Positions 31,128 to 40,365 of a stretch of DNA of 64,000 nucleotides are shown here, piece after piece. Each line of letters begins with the position of its first letter. Within the stretch, counting starts at the first letter, position 1. The notes under the pieces are model-generated. The model saw only the letters and a program-made list of their open reading frames with translations. It had not been told where the DNA came from and ran no database searches. A program made the position numbers and the translations under genes. This DNA comes from Alphaproteobacteria bacterium bin52 (GTDB lineage: Bacteria; Pseudomonadota; Alphaproteobacteria; Thalassobaculales; Thalassobaculaceae): contig MPMT01000001.1 of assembly GCA_002238645.1 (NCBI GenBank), forward strand, positions 1 through 64,000, given 5' to 3'.

Positions 31128-31529
31128 CCGGCTGATCTCCGTACAGGTTTGCCGACGGATCGTCAGCATACTGCCGGGGGGGTTCCTGTCGAAACCGATT
31201 ATGTTGCCGGTCCCGGTCCCGGTGATCGGGCAAGAGCCACCGCGGTTGCCGCATGTACGAAAAACAGTTGGAAAGTTCTCGGCTTGGCCAATGTCTTGAT
31301 GCTCCAGCGTCCTGGCGCACCAGGTGACCGGTGCGATCACCGGCACGAACAACCGTCACACAATCGGTAACGGCGCAGGCCGAAGCGATGCGCCGACAGG
31401 GATCGGCGGGGGGCGGAACTCCTGGAGGCCCGATCATTGGCAGGGCCGTCGGTGTGCGTGATTGCGCCGCCTTGATTGCATCGCAATCACGCGTGGAATC
31501 GGGCATTGGCCGGAACGGAAGGCAGGTCC
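31128..31529. other. Intergenic region with FitA-type operator
   Basis: About 400 bp between the divergent alcohol dehydrogenase and the FitA-like frame. It contains no gene I can defend. The notable element is the inverted repeat at 31456-31492, treated separately. Confidence 0.5.
31456..31492 (+). promoter_or_regulatory. Inverted-repeat operator upstream of FitA-like antitoxin
   Basis: Perfect 11-bp arms GCGTGATTGCG (31456-31466) and CGCAATCACGC (31482-31492) are separated by 15 bp, 37 bp before the ATG of the FitA-like gene. FitA-type ribbon-helix-helix antitoxins autoregulate through such spaced inverted repeats in the promoter. The link to this gene is inferred from position. Confidence 0.5.
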
Positions 31530-31631
31530 ATGGCGGGCATCACGACCCGCAACCTCGACGACAACGTGAAGACACGCCTTCGGGTACGCGCGGCGAACAA
31601 TGGACGGTCCATGGAAGAGGAAGCGCGGCTC
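31530..31631 (+). pseudogene. FitA-like antitoxin, split by the transposon
   Basis: The start codon lies behind a GGAAGGCAGG ribosome-binding stretch. The 34 codons encode an Arc/MetJ-type N-terminus (MAGITTRNLDDNVKTRLRV, then RAANNGRSMEEEARL) ending exactly at the transposon edge. On the other side, 37997 onward reads ILRDAGGRREDPG in the frame expected once the insert and one target copy are removed, restoring the EEEARxILRDA signature of FitA proteins. The downstream part is poorly conserved and runs without a stop into the phyH gene. No FitB/VapC toxin follows, so this was an orphan or decayed pair before or after the insertion. Confidence 0.7.
31624..31631. repeat. Target-site duplication, left copy
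   Basis: CGCGGCTC, identical to 37989-37996 at the far side of the element. Confidence 0.88.
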
Positions 31632-31656
31632 GGTAGTGGCTCAGTTTGAAATTCTG
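31632..31656 (+). repeat. Left terminal inverted repeat of the transposon
   Basis: Begins GGTAGTGGCTCAGTTTGAA. It matches the reverse complement of 37964-37988 at 23 of 25 positions. Confidence 0.88.
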
Positions 31657-31964
31657 TCCGCTGCCCCGCGCAGGCCGCGGTCAGGGTTAGCCGAGGAGAA
31701 GGATTTGTGGGCCGATGTCTTGACCCGACCCGCTGATGCTGCGACCGTTCGCCCATGCTACCACCCACACCAAAGCCCCGATGCCCGCGAGACGGCAACC
31801 AGCTTGCCGTTCAGGTCGTTCAGGAATCAGTAGCCGAGGCCAAGCCTTCCGCAGCTCGTCTGTCGAGGTAACCCATCGAGGGTGACACTACTGTGCCTCA
31901 TGGGGGGGTCGGCCTGAGCCCCGAGTCCCCTGAGCCTTGGGCGGCCCCAGCGAAGGCAGGACGC
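31657..31964. other. Left-end non-coding region of the transposon
   Basis: About 300 bp between the left inverted repeat and the start of the restriction-modification gene. No gene or clear promoter is visible. It presumably carries the passenger gene promoter. Confidence 0.45.
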
Positions 31965-33014
31965 ATGACAGACAAGAACGAGACGCCAGCCCAGAAGAAG
32001 CTTGAGGACGCGCTCTCTGAAATCAACGAGACGTCGCGTAGGGCTACCGACGGCAAATGGCTTGAACGGCTGACGGCGGACTGCGCCCCTCTCATCGCTG
32101 AGTGGGATGTCCGCGAGGCGTGGACGTGGGAGGAATGGCCTGGGAGCGATCACCCCGATAGTGGCATTGATGTAATCGGTGAGCGGTCCGATGGCCAACT
32201 CATCGCGATCCAGTGCAAGTCTCGGCAACTCGATGACCAGGGTTCGGGACCACCCATCACCAAGAACGAGATCGACAGCTTCATCGCGGAGTCATCCGGT
32301 GTTGAGGTCTCGTTTGCCGAGCTCTGGCTGGTCGTCAACGGCGGGGTCGACGTCAACGCAAATGCGCAGCGGGTCATGGAGGGGAACAAGGTTGCGCACG
32401 TCAATCTCTATGCGGACATCGAGAAGCAATGCGACGGTACGCGTAGCGCACGTCTGGAGGGCTGCCCCCACTGCGAACCCGACTCCGACGCCGCTGCCAT
32501 ACAGACGCGGGATTGCATGCAACGGGAAGCTGTGCGGGTGGCCGTTTCCACCCTGAGAGCGCATGCGAAAAGCGGTACGGGAGCCGCCAGAGGGCGGATC
32601 ATCCTCCCGTGCGGCACGGGCAAATCGCGCATCGCACTCCGGCTAATCGAGGAGCTGACCGAATCGAGACAGGTCTCGGCCATCCTCTGCCCTTCAATCG
32701 CGTTGGTTGCGCAGCTGCGCCGTGAGTTTCTGATCCACGGCAGCAGGCCGCTTGTCGCGCTCGCCGTGTGCTCCGACCAAACCGCCGCCCGCGGAAGCGA
32801 CCTGTCGCAGGACCAAGCGGCGGACTTGAGCCGGGCCAGCGCCCGCGACGTGAAGGGGCGCGTGACCCACGGAACCCGACGAGATTGCAGAATGGATGGA
32901 GACCTTGCCCGAAGCCCGCATCGGCGTGATCTTCGGCACGTATCAGTCGAGCCACAAGATCGCCGAGGCTTTGACTTCAAGTCGCACGACGCTTGCGGTG
33001 CTGATCGCCGATGA
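31965..33014 (+). pseudogene. Type ISP restriction-modification enzyme, N-terminal part (nuclease and ATPase lobe 1)
   Basis: The ATG at 31965 has an AAGGCAGG site four bases upstream. Residues 1-120 contain an Mrr-like PD-(D/E)xK nuclease with Asp69 in SGIDVIG and Gln83-Cys-Lys85 in LIAIQCKSR. Helicase motif I follows at ILPCGTGKSRIAL (about residues 212-224). The frame is true until about 32865; an extra C in the run at 32866-32868 throws it into a different frame, giving the meaningless tail to 33014. Removing one C yields VTTEPDEIAEWMETLPEA and joins the C-terminal part. The combined protein of about 1,665 residues has the layout and length of the LlaGI/LlaBIII single-chain translocating enzymes. 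Confidence 0.8.
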
Positions 33015-36000
33015 GGCGCACCGGACGGCGGGTATCCGGCGGATCAAGGGGGACAATGAACGCTTGCGAGACTTCACCGTCTGCCACCACGAGCAACGCT
33101 TCCCGGCGACTTACCGTGTCTACCAGACGGCCACTCCGAAGATCTACAAAACCCCGAGAGAGCGCAGGGCCGAGAGGCGGATGAGACAACCGGACTGGAT
33201 CGTTCGCAGCATGGACGATGAAAACGTGTTCGGCCCTGAGCTCTACCGGAAGTCCTACCGGGATGCCGTGAACAACGGCTGGCTTTCGGATTACCGGATC
33301 ATCGCGCTCGGCGTGAACGACCCCGAGGCCTACCAAACCGCCAACGGACTGGCTGGACAAAGGGGTAGTCGCCTGTCCACCGTTCAATTTCTGCGTGGGC
33401 TCGCCTTGGCCCTGGTCATGGGCGGTGCCACCCGAAAGGGAGAAGACAGGCAGGTCATCCGTTCCTCCATCAACTTTCTGAACACCGTAGACAAGTCGAA
33501 GGAGATGACCAAAGCACTCGAATCGAGGACCGTCCGCGATTGGGTAGGCAGCAGGCTTGATGCGTATGGCGTGAAGGAGGAGCCTGCCGACTATCGCCTG
33601 CAACATCTCGATGCGCAGAGCAATGTGGCGCAGCGCGAACAGGCCAAGGCGCAACTCGCCGCGGCGACGGATACTGAGCCACGTGGCATCCTCAATGTGG
33701 GGATTTTTGGCGAGGGGACGGATGCGCCCTCTCTCTCGGCGGTCGGTTTTCTCGAACCGCGCAAGTCGCCGGTGGACGTGATTCAGGCGGTCGGACGTGT
33801 GATGCGCCTCTCCGAAGAGAAGGACTGGGGCTACATCCTCTGCCCAATTGTCATTCCACCGAACGTGGACGCCGAGAGGTGGCTTGCAAACACGAACAAT
33901 CCCGATGAAGGCTGGCAGGCGTTGGGCCAAATCCTGATGGCGCTGCGTGCTCACGACGACCGCATCGAGGAAGGGCTTGCGGATTTGATGAGCGTCTACC
34001 TCCCTCCCGAACCGCCGGAGGAGCAGGAAGTGACCACCGTCGTGGCCGTGGGTTCGGAAACGGGCCGCGCCGCGTTCTACCTGCACAAAGGCAAGCAGGG
34101 CAGCGCCGAGCGTGCTGTCGAGCGTGTGGTGAGGGGCACAGCGCGACGCGCTGATGAGTTTCGCCCTCTCAGCGAGGCGATGCCGGAAGGCTCAGGCGGC
34201 AACGGGGGAACGACTGTTCCCGAACAGCCGCCGGAAACCGAAACGCATCGGATCCTGACCGGGAAACTAAACCGGGACGGCAGCGTTGAGATGCGCGAAC
34301 AAGGGGTTGAAAGGGAAAAGCCCAAAGCAGACGGCACACTCGGTCCCGTCAACGTGAAAAAGACCAAGGCAACGGGCCGTAAGATGCTCAACGGTGAATC
34401 AGGCGACAAGATCTTCGCGCGAAAACGGAAAACTCCGGAAGAATTGGTGGAACTCCGTGAACAACGAACCCTGAACCTTCTCACGGCTTCTCGGGCCGAC
34501 GACATGGGAATTTTCGTCAACCTTCTGGAAAAGTCGGGCCTTTGCCGCAACAAGGCGCAGCGCAGCGTCAACACCCTCGAGGAGGCTATTGCGGAAGCGA
34601 GACTACGCCTCGAGGAGGATGAGCTTGCCGCCCCACTCGACGCGCACTTCGGCCTGAACAAGCACTCAAACGCGACGGACAAGGACTCCGCGGACGGCTG
34701 CACCATCGCGTCGTTGTTGCTGATGAACGCGGCCATGCTGCATCAGCGAATTGCCGCTGGCGGTTGGCTCCCGGGGGTCGTGGGCCTGGACGCCATCAAG
34801 GTTGCGCCGAACGCGGCCCAGCTCGCGTTGCGCCATTGGAACATGATCACCCGTCACGACTTTCGCCCGGTGCTCGAACCCGCCATTGAGGTGATTTCGA
34901 GCGTGCAAGACACCGGGCGCGAATCGGGGTTGAACAAAGCGGTGAGGCACATTGCCGCCGAAGCGGAGCGACTTGCGGAGAACTACGCGGACCTTGGTGC
35001 CGATTACGCCGGCGAATTGTTCAACAAGGTCATGGGCAACCAGGCGTCGGACGGCGCTTATTTCACGCGCCCGGTGGCGGCTTCGCTGCTAGCCCGGCTC
35101 GCGCTCGATGTGGCGGCGCCCGATGCCGACTGGACCAGTCCCGAAACATGGGAGACGAACCGCGTCGTTGACTTGGCGTGCGGCTCGGGAACGCTGCTTG
35201 CCGCGTCGCTCACCGAAATGAAGCGTCGGGCGCGGGAACGGGGCGCGGGCGAGCGACAACTCGCGGCACTGCAAAAGCTCGCGGTGGAGAACACCATCGT
35301 TGGGCTGGACTTCAACCCCGTATCGCTGCAACTGGCCGCAGCCCAACTCACGTCGGGTAACGCCGACGTGACGTACCGGAACATGGGTCTGCACCGAATG
35401 CCCTATGGGTCTAATGGCGACAATGTGCAGCGCGTGCGGGCTGGGTCTCTTGAGTTGCTTGGACAGCGCAGGATCATCGGTAGAGATGGTGAATTCGATC
35501 TGGACGAACCGGATGTTGGCTCAAGACGGCTGCAGATGGCGCAGGATGATCCGACCCTTGAAGATGCGGTCGACGCTGCGTTGGGAGCGCGCGTGGTGAT
35601 TATGAACCCGCCGTTCACGAGCAGAGAAAATATGGGGGAGAAGTTCTCGGATGGGATCAGGAGACGTTTGAGAGAGAGGGTCGATGGGCTGGAGAGAGCG
35701 CTGGTCCAAAACGATCCCGAACTGGACGGGTTTGTGAGCAAGACCTCGATTGGGCCACTGTTCGAGGCGCTTGCCGAGAAGTGCGCAGGTGCGGCCAGTG
35801 GCGTTGTAGCTATGGTGACGCCAACCATTGTGTTTACAGGGCCTGCGTCGATGCACATGCGGCAGGTCTTCGCGAGGCGATTCCACATCCACACGCTTCT
35901 CACCTGCCATCAACCGGGCCAGATCAACCTGAGTCAAAATACGTCCATCAATGAGAGTTTAATCGTTACCCGACGTCACGATCCGAGGGAGGGGGCAAAG

Positions 36001-36963
36001 CCCCCAACGCGAATCATCAGCTTGGACAGAATGCCGAGTGACGATCAGGCGGTTGCCGAACTCCACGATCGCCTCGTCCGATGCGAAACGGGGCCGCTGT
36101 CTGATGGTTGGGGCGAGGTCTCCGAGTGGCCGGTGGCGCGCATCGAGGCCGGCGACTGGACGGCAGGGGTGTTTCGGGCGCCTGAACTGGCTAATGCGGC
36201 CTTCGAGGTCTCCACTGACGAGTCGCTTCTTCGGATGGAAGATCAGGACATGGTGCCATCCGCAGTGTTGGGTGGAGGTGGGCGAATGCGCGACTTCGGG
36301 CGGGCCGATGCTGACGCGCCGGGCGTATTTCCGGTGTTGTATTCCAAGGCGGCAGAGGCGCAGCGAACCATTCGGGGTGTACCCGATCAGCATTGGGCAG
36401 CCAAGAGGCCGGTTCCGCGGCGTGAATGGATTGAAGTTCTCGGCACAGATGGACCTCAGCACCCTGACATCGCCCGTCGGATCGTGAATCAAACTGCCCA
36501 CCTGCTGGTAACGGCTGGGCAGGATACCGGCACAGGCCGTCTCTCGGCCGTGGCGCAGGAACAGCGGTGTGTGGGCCGAGGTTGGCTCCCGGTGCCGGGC
36601 GTCACTCTGGAAAAGGCGAAGGCCGCAGCCGTCTTCCTAAATTCGACTGTGGGACGACTACAGCTGCTACGCAATCCCGGGAAGAAGTTGGCATTTCCGA
36701 ACTACGAACCTGCGGGCCTGAAAACCATCCGTTTGCCCAATCTCTCCGACACCTACCTCGTTGACGGCTTGGCCCGCTGCTGGGAGGCCACGGCGGAGAC
36801 GGAAGTGCCGCAGTATCGTGACGGGGAGTGCGAAGTGCGGCGCGTTTGGGACGATGCCGTGGCTGATGCGTTGGGATGGGACAAGAACCGGCTTGCCGCG
36901 ATTCGGCATCTGCTGCACCAGGAACCTCATGTCAGGGGGCTTGGTTACAACCAGTTTGGATAA
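32896..36963 (+). CDS. Type ISP restriction-modification enzyme, C-terminal part (helicase, methyltransferase, target recognition)
   Basis: 1355 codons in the frame that continues the nuclease part. Helicase motif II is LIADEAHRTAG (DEAH at residues 39-42), with QTATPK as motif III and QAVGRVMRL as motif VI. A coupler follows. The N6-adenine methyltransferase has motif I VVDLACGSGTLL (near 35169) and motif IV IMNPPFTSR (near 35600). The remainder is a target-recognition-like region with YSKAAEAQRTIRGVP and GRGWLPVPG. Known Type ISP enzymes methylate one strand, translocate along DNA and cut on head-on collision. If the upstream frameshift is real this half lacks the nuclease and Walker A, so it may only methylate or be inactive. 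Confidence 0.85.
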   Translation: METLPEARIGVIFGTYQSSHKIAEALTSSRTTLAVLIADEAHRTAGIRRIKGDNERLRDFTVCHHEQRFPATYRVYQTATPKIYKTPRERRAERRMRQPDWIVRSMDDENVFGPELYRKSYRDAVNNGWLSDYRIIALGVNDPEAYQTANGLAGQRGSRLSTVQFLRGLALALVMGGATRKGEDRQVIRSSINFLNTVDKSKEMTKALESRTVRDWVGSRLDAYGVKEEPADYRLQHLDAQSNVAQREQAKAQLAAATDTEPRGILNVGIFGEGTDAPSLSAVGFLEPRKSPVDVIQAVGRVMRLSEEKDWGYILCPIVIPPNVDAERWLANTNNPDEGWQALGQILMALRAHDDRIEEGLADLMSVYLPPEPPEEQEVTTVVAVGSETGRAAFYLHKGKQGSAERAVERVVRGTARRADEFRPLSEAMPEGSGGNGGTTVPEQPPETETHRILTGKLNRDGSVEMREQGVEREKPKADGTLGPVNVKKTKATGRKMLNGESGDKIFARKRKTPEELVELREQRTLNLLTASRADDMGIFVNLLEKSGLCRNKAQRSVNTLEEAIAEARLRLEEDELAAPLDAHFGLNKHSNATDKDSADGCTIASLLLMNAAMLHQRIAAGGWLPGVVGLDAIKVAPNAAQLALRHWNMITRHDFRPVLEPAIEVISSVQDTGRESGLNKAVRHIAAEAERLAENYADLGADYAGELFNKVMGNQASDGAYFTRPVAASLLARLALDVAAPDADWTSPETWETNRVVDLACGSGTLLAASLTEMKRRARERGAGERQLAALQKLAVENTIVGLDFNPVSLQLAAAQLTSGNADVTYRNMGLHRMPYGSNGDNVQRVRAGSLELLGQRRIIGRDGEFDLDEPDVGSRRLQMAQDDPTLEDAVDAALGARVVIMNPPFTSRENMGEKFSDGIRRRLRERVDGLERALVQNDPELDGFVSKTSIGPLFEALAEKCAGAASGVVAMVTPTIVFTGPASMHMRQVFARRFHIHTLLTCHQPGQINLSQNTSINESLIVTRRHDPREGAKPPTRIISLDRMPSDDQAVAELHDRLVRCETGPLSDGWGEVSEWPVARIEAGDWTAGVFRAPELANAAFEVSTDESLLRMEDQDMVPSAVLGGGGRMRDFGRADADAPGVFPVLYSKAAEAQRTIRGVPDQHWAAKRPVPRREWIEVLGTDGPQHPDIARRIVNQTAHLLVTAGQDTGTGRLSAVAQEQRCVGRGWLPVPGVTLEKAKAAAVFLNSTVGRLQLLRNPGKKLAFPNYEPAGLKTIRLPNLSDTYLVDGLARCWEATAETEVPQYRDGECEVRRVWDDAVADALGWDKNRLAAIRHLLHQEPHVRGLGYNQFG

Positions 36964-37031
36964 GGGTGAGGAGGGAAGAACTCTCGCAACTGAAGTCGTG
37001 GAAATCGAGGCTTCATTCTTTCTTTCGAGGC

Positions 37032-37052
37032 TCACGCTTTGAGCCACCTACC
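37032..37052 (+). repeat. Internal sequence resembling the transposon right end
   Basis: TTTGAGCCACCTACC within 37032-37052 resembles the right-end ACTGAGCCACTACC, with one extra C, in the same orientation. It may be an older right end or chance. It lies just before the transposase remnant. Confidence 0.25.
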
Positions 37053-37097
37053 ATATAAGCTCCTTCGCCCATCGAGCCTTTCGGGTCATCGGTCCTG

Positions 37098-37967
37098 ATG
37101 AATCGTCCTTCTTGAGAGAAGCGTGGCCAAATCATCGCGATGCTCTGCGAAGGCATGTCAATGCGCGCGGTGGCACGGGTGGCGGACGTCTCCAGGAACA
37201 CCGTCGACAAGCTTCTCCAGAACGCGGGCTCAGCTGCTCTCGACTACCAGGACCAGATGATGGTGAACCTTCCGCGTCGCCGCGTCCAATGCGACGAGAT
37301 CTGGTCCTTTGTCTATGCGAAGGAGAAGAACGCGTCGCGGGCCACGGCGGCACCCGAATAGGCCGGGGATGTGTGGACCTGGGTGGCCATCTGCGCGGAC
37401 ACGAAAATTGCCCGTGCTGGCACGTGGGGGCCCGGGACGGGGGTCACGCCTTCGATTTCATGGGGACCTGCGTCCCGGCTGGCAAACCGCGTCAAGCTCA
37501 CCACGGACGGACTCAGCGCGTATCTGGAGGCCGTCGAGGACAACTTCGGTACCGATATCGACTATGCCATGCTCGTCAAGTTATACAGCGAGCCTCCTGG
37601 CCGTGAGGACGAGCGGCGCTACAGTCCGGCCGAGTGTGTCGGGATCAACATTCGACCGGTGCACGGGGTCCCAGACCCCGATCACACCAGCACGAGCTAC
37701 GTGGAGCGTCAGAACCTCACGATGCGGATGAACATGCGCAGGTTCACCCGGCTCACCAACTCGTTCTCGAAAAAGCTCAAGAACCACATGCACGCGATCA
37801 GCCTGCACTACCTGTTCCACAACTTCTGCCGCATCCATACGACTCTGAAGGTCGCGCCGACGATGGCGGCCGAGGTGACGGACACGCTTCACGATGTGGC
37901 CTGGATCGTGGAACTCGTGGAGGCCGCGACACCGACGCCCGGACCGCGGGGGTCATACAGGCCCTGA
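37098..37967 (+). pseudogene. IS1-family transposase, decayed
   Basis: The sequence reads MNRPS, an in-frame TGA (37113), then EKRGQIIAMLCEGMSMRAVA and a helix-turn-helix VARVADVSRNTVDKLL. RRVQCDEIWSFVYAKEKN carries the first acidic residue of the DDE core. A TAG follows at 37359-37361. Frame changes around 37405-37470 separate VWTWVAICADTK from CWHVGARDGGHAFDFM and SRLANRVKLTTDG. The C-terminal part (RRYSPAECVGI, TSTSYVERQNLTMRMNMR, MAAEVTDTL) is intact and highly typical. Two stops and several indels make it inactive; these are not the programmed frameshift of IS1. Confidence 0.85.
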
Positions 37968-37988
37968 AATTCAAACTGAGCCACTACC
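37964..37988 (-). repeat. Right terminal inverted repeat of the transposon
   Basis: On the minus strand it begins GGTAGTGGCTCAGTTTGAA, pairing with 31632-31656. Confidence 0.88.
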
Positions 37989-37996
37989 CGCGGCTC
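37989..37996. repeat. Target-site duplication, right copy
   Basis: CGCGGCTC, identical to 31624-31631. Confidence 0.88.
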
Positions 37997-38137
37997 ATCC
38001 TGCGTGATGCCGGCGGGAGGCGGGAAGACCCGGGCTCCCGCACCCTGATGGCGGTCTGCGTCGGGTTGCGCCATGGCCCCGGTGTGCGCGATGCTGCGCT
38101 GCCTTTGCAGTTCCATCAGCAGACGGGAGTTTCCACC

Positions 38138-39124
38138 ATGCCGCGTGACCTGCCGCGCCCGACCCGGGACCCGGACCGGGTCCGCGCCGACATCGACCGC
38201 TGGGGCTACGGGCTGCATGAGGGCCTGCTTGAGGACCCGCTGTTTTCGGCCGTGCGCGACCGGCTGCTTGAACAGGCTGCCGCCGAACTCGCCCGGGGCC
38301 ATGCGTTCGAGGACGGCGGGCCGACCCAGCAGTGGGGCCAGTTTCGCGACGAACACGGCCGGATCCGTCCCGAGGCCTTCACGGGGGCGCACGGGGGTGT
38401 GAATCAGCGGGTGTGGCTGCTTCCCAACAAGGGGGCCGCGTTTCTCGATGTCCTCGAAATCGACAGCATGCACGACCTGGTCGAACACGTACTCGGCGAT
38501 GAGTACCAGCTCTCTTCCTTCAGTTCCAACATCGCAAAGCCCGGTGGACTGCCGATGAACCTGCACACCGACCAGTGGTGGGCGCCGGAACCGACCCGGC
38601 CGGGACGCCGGCCGCTTCCCGTCGGCTCGATGACCCGGACGCGATTCGACAACGACCCGGACCGGCCGGATACCTCGGACATGCTGGCGCCGGCGGCCTG
38701 CAGCAACGTCATCTTCATGATGAACGACTTCACCGATGCCAACGGCGGGACCCGGGTGGTTCCCGGCAGTCATCTTGCCGGCCGGCACCCGGACCCGGAG
38801 CGTGACCACGACGTCGAGACCGTGGCGGCGGAGGGACCGGCGGGAACCGCACTGGTGACCGACGGCCGGATCTGGCACGGCACCGGCGCCAACCTGACCA
38901 ATGGAGCCCGGGTTGCCATGCTGCTCACCTTCTGCGGACCGCAGTACCGGCCCCAGGTCAACTACCCGGTCGCACTCGACCACCGGATCCTGGACGAGGC
39001 GTCGCCGCGGCAGAAAGCGATGTTCGGCCTCAAGGTCTGGTGGGGATACGGACGGACCGGACATCCGAGCGTCGAGTTCATCCGGCCCGATCAGCAAGGG
39101 CTGGGCGAACTGCACCTGGACTGA
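38138..39124 (+). CDS. Phytanoyl-CoA dioxygenase (PhyH) family protein
   Basis: This Fe(II)/2-oxoglutarate dioxygenase of 328 residues starts at ATG 38138, which has a GGGAG site eight bases upstream. The iron ligands are visible as HTD in MNLHTDQWWAP (His143, Asp145) and the distal His247 in RIWHGTGAN; VVPGSHLAG is a typical core strand. The frame is open upstream through the FitA remnant, but the internal start is well supported. It heads an apparent operon with a CoA transferase (20 bp) and a second dioxygenase, suggesting side-chain hydroxylation followed by CoA activation. The substrate is unknown. Confidence 0.85.
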   Translation: MPRDLPRPTRDPDRVRADIDRWGYGLHEGLLEDPLFSAVRDRLLEQAAAELARGHAFEDGGPTQQWGQFRDEHGRIRPEAFTGAHGGVNQRVWLLPNKGAAFLDVLEIDSMHDLVEHVLGDEYQLSSFSSNIAKPGGLPMNLHTDQWWAPEPTRPGRRPLPVGSMTRTRFDNDPDRPDTSDMLAPAACSNVIFMMNDFTDANGGTRVVPGSHLAGRHPDPERDHDVETVAAEGPAGTALVTDGRIWHGTGANLTNGARVAMLLTFCGPQYRPQVNYPVALDHRILDEASPRQKAMFGLKVWWGYGRTGHPSVEFIRPDQQGLGELHLD

Positions 39125-39144
39125 ACGCAACCCGGAGAACGCGC

Positions 39145-40341
39145 ATGGGCGCCGCACTCGAAGGCATCCGCATCATCGACATGACTCACAACCAGGCCGG
39201 TCCGGCCTGCACCCAGGTCCTGGCCTGGCTCGGCGCCGAGGTGATCAAGCTCGAGGAACCCGGCAAGGGTGACGTTGCCCGCATTCACATGCGCGAGAAG
39301 TCTGACGGCGACAGCCTGTTCTTCCTGGTGCTGAACGCCAACAAGCGCAGCCTGACCCTCAACCTCAAGCACGAGGAGGGCAAGGCGCTGTTCCGCCAGG
39401 TGATCGCCAGCGCCGATGTCCTGGTCGAGAACTTCTCTCCCGGCGCGCTCGACCGGCTCGGCTTCGGCTACCAGGCGCTGCGCGAGATAAACGAGCGGCT
39501 TATCTACGCCACCATCAAGGGCTTCGGAACCTGGGGGCCCTACAGCGGTTTCAAGAGTTTCGAGCCGATCGCCCAGGCCATGGGCGGAGCGATGTGCACC
39601 ACCGGGTTCCCGGAAAACCCGCCGACCTTCGTGTGGCCTGGCATCGGGGATTCCGGAACCGGCATGCACCTTGCGATCGGCATCCTCGCCGCGCTGCAGC
39701 AGCGCCACAGCACCGGCACCGGTCAGCAGGTCGAGGTCTCGATGCAGGACAGCGTCGTCAACATCATGCGGATCAGCCTTCGGGACCACCAGAGGCTTGG
39801 CGGGGTGCAGCCGCGCACCGGCAACCAGCTCGGACGCACGGTACCGGGCTCGACCTATCCCTGCGCCCCGGGCGGGCCCAACGACTACATCTTCATCTTT
39901 GCGCAGCAACAGATGTGGCGTGCCTTCGCGACAGTAATCGGACGGCCCGACATCATCGACGATGCACGCTATGCCACCTTCGACGCCCGTTGGGACAATC
40001 GCGAGAGCCTGAATGCGATCATCGAGGGCTGGACCCGGCAGCATACCAAGCACGAAGCCATGCGATTGCTGGGCGACGCAGGAGTCCCGTCCGGCGCCTG
40101 CCAGGATACCGGCGAGATCTTCGATGACCCGCATCTGCGGGAACGCGACATGATCGTCGACCTCGACTATCCGGATCGCGGGGGCTACATGACTGTGGGG
40201 TGCCCGATCAAGTTGTCGGACTCGGCCGCGTCTGTGGTGCGGCCGCCGGTGCTGGGAGAACACACCGACACGGTGCTGACCGAGCTGTGCGGGGTCACAC
40301 CAGACGAGATTGCGCGCCTGCGCAACGAGGGCGTGATCTGA
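39145..40341 (+). CDS. CaiB/BaiF family (class III) CoA transferase
   Basis: This is a 398-residue formyl-CoA-transferase-like enzyme. GIRIIDMTHNQAGPACTQVLA and LGAEVIKLEEPGKGD form the N-terminal core with the catalytic Asp expected near LSLTxD-type positions. LVENFSPGALDRLGFGYQAL and GQQVEVSMQDSVVNI are family-typical. It moves CoA between organic acids. It lies between two dioxygenases in one transcription unit, so it probably activates or recycles an acid they handle. Confidence 0.9.
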   Translation: MGAALEGIRIIDMTHNQAGPACTQVLAWLGAEVIKLEEPGKGDVARIHMREKSDGDSLFFLVLNANKRSLTLNLKHEEGKALFRQVIASADVLVENFSPGALDRLGFGYQALREINERLIYATIKGFGTWGPYSGFKSFEPIAQAMGGAMCTTGFPENPPTFVWPGIGDSGTGMHLAIGILAALQQRHSTGTGQQVEVSMQDSVVNIMRISLRDHQRLGGVQPRTGNQLGRTVPGSTYPCAPGGPNDYIFIFAQQQMWRAFATVIGRPDIIDDARYATFDARWDNRESLNAIIEGWTRQHTKHEAMRLLGDAGVPSGACQDTGEIFDDPHLRERDMIVDLDYPDRGGYMTVGCPIKLSDSAASVVRPPVLGEHTDTVLTELCGVTPDEIARLRNEGVI

Positions 40342-40365
40342 AGAAAGGCCGCCACGGAGGAAGCA

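Larger units (their letters stand above)
31632..37988. mobile_element. IS1-family transposon with a restriction-modification passenger
   Basis: A 6357-bp element. Left end 31632-31656 and right end 37964-37988 are 25-bp inverted repeats beginning GGTAGTGGCTCAGTTTGAA, with 19 perfect bases and two mismatches in the rest. An 8-bp direct repeat CGCGGCTC lies immediately outside (31624-31631 and 37989-37996), a target-site duplication of the size usual for IS1-family insertion. Inside are a Type ISP restriction-modification gene and, at the right end, a decayed IS1-family transposase. The clean boundaries show the whole unit moved as one. It is probably immobile now. Confidence 0.88.

Noticed and set aside
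37098-37500. Programmed frameshift in the IS1-type transposase
   Set aside because: There are two in-frame stops and several shifts without a slippery A-run; decay is simpler.
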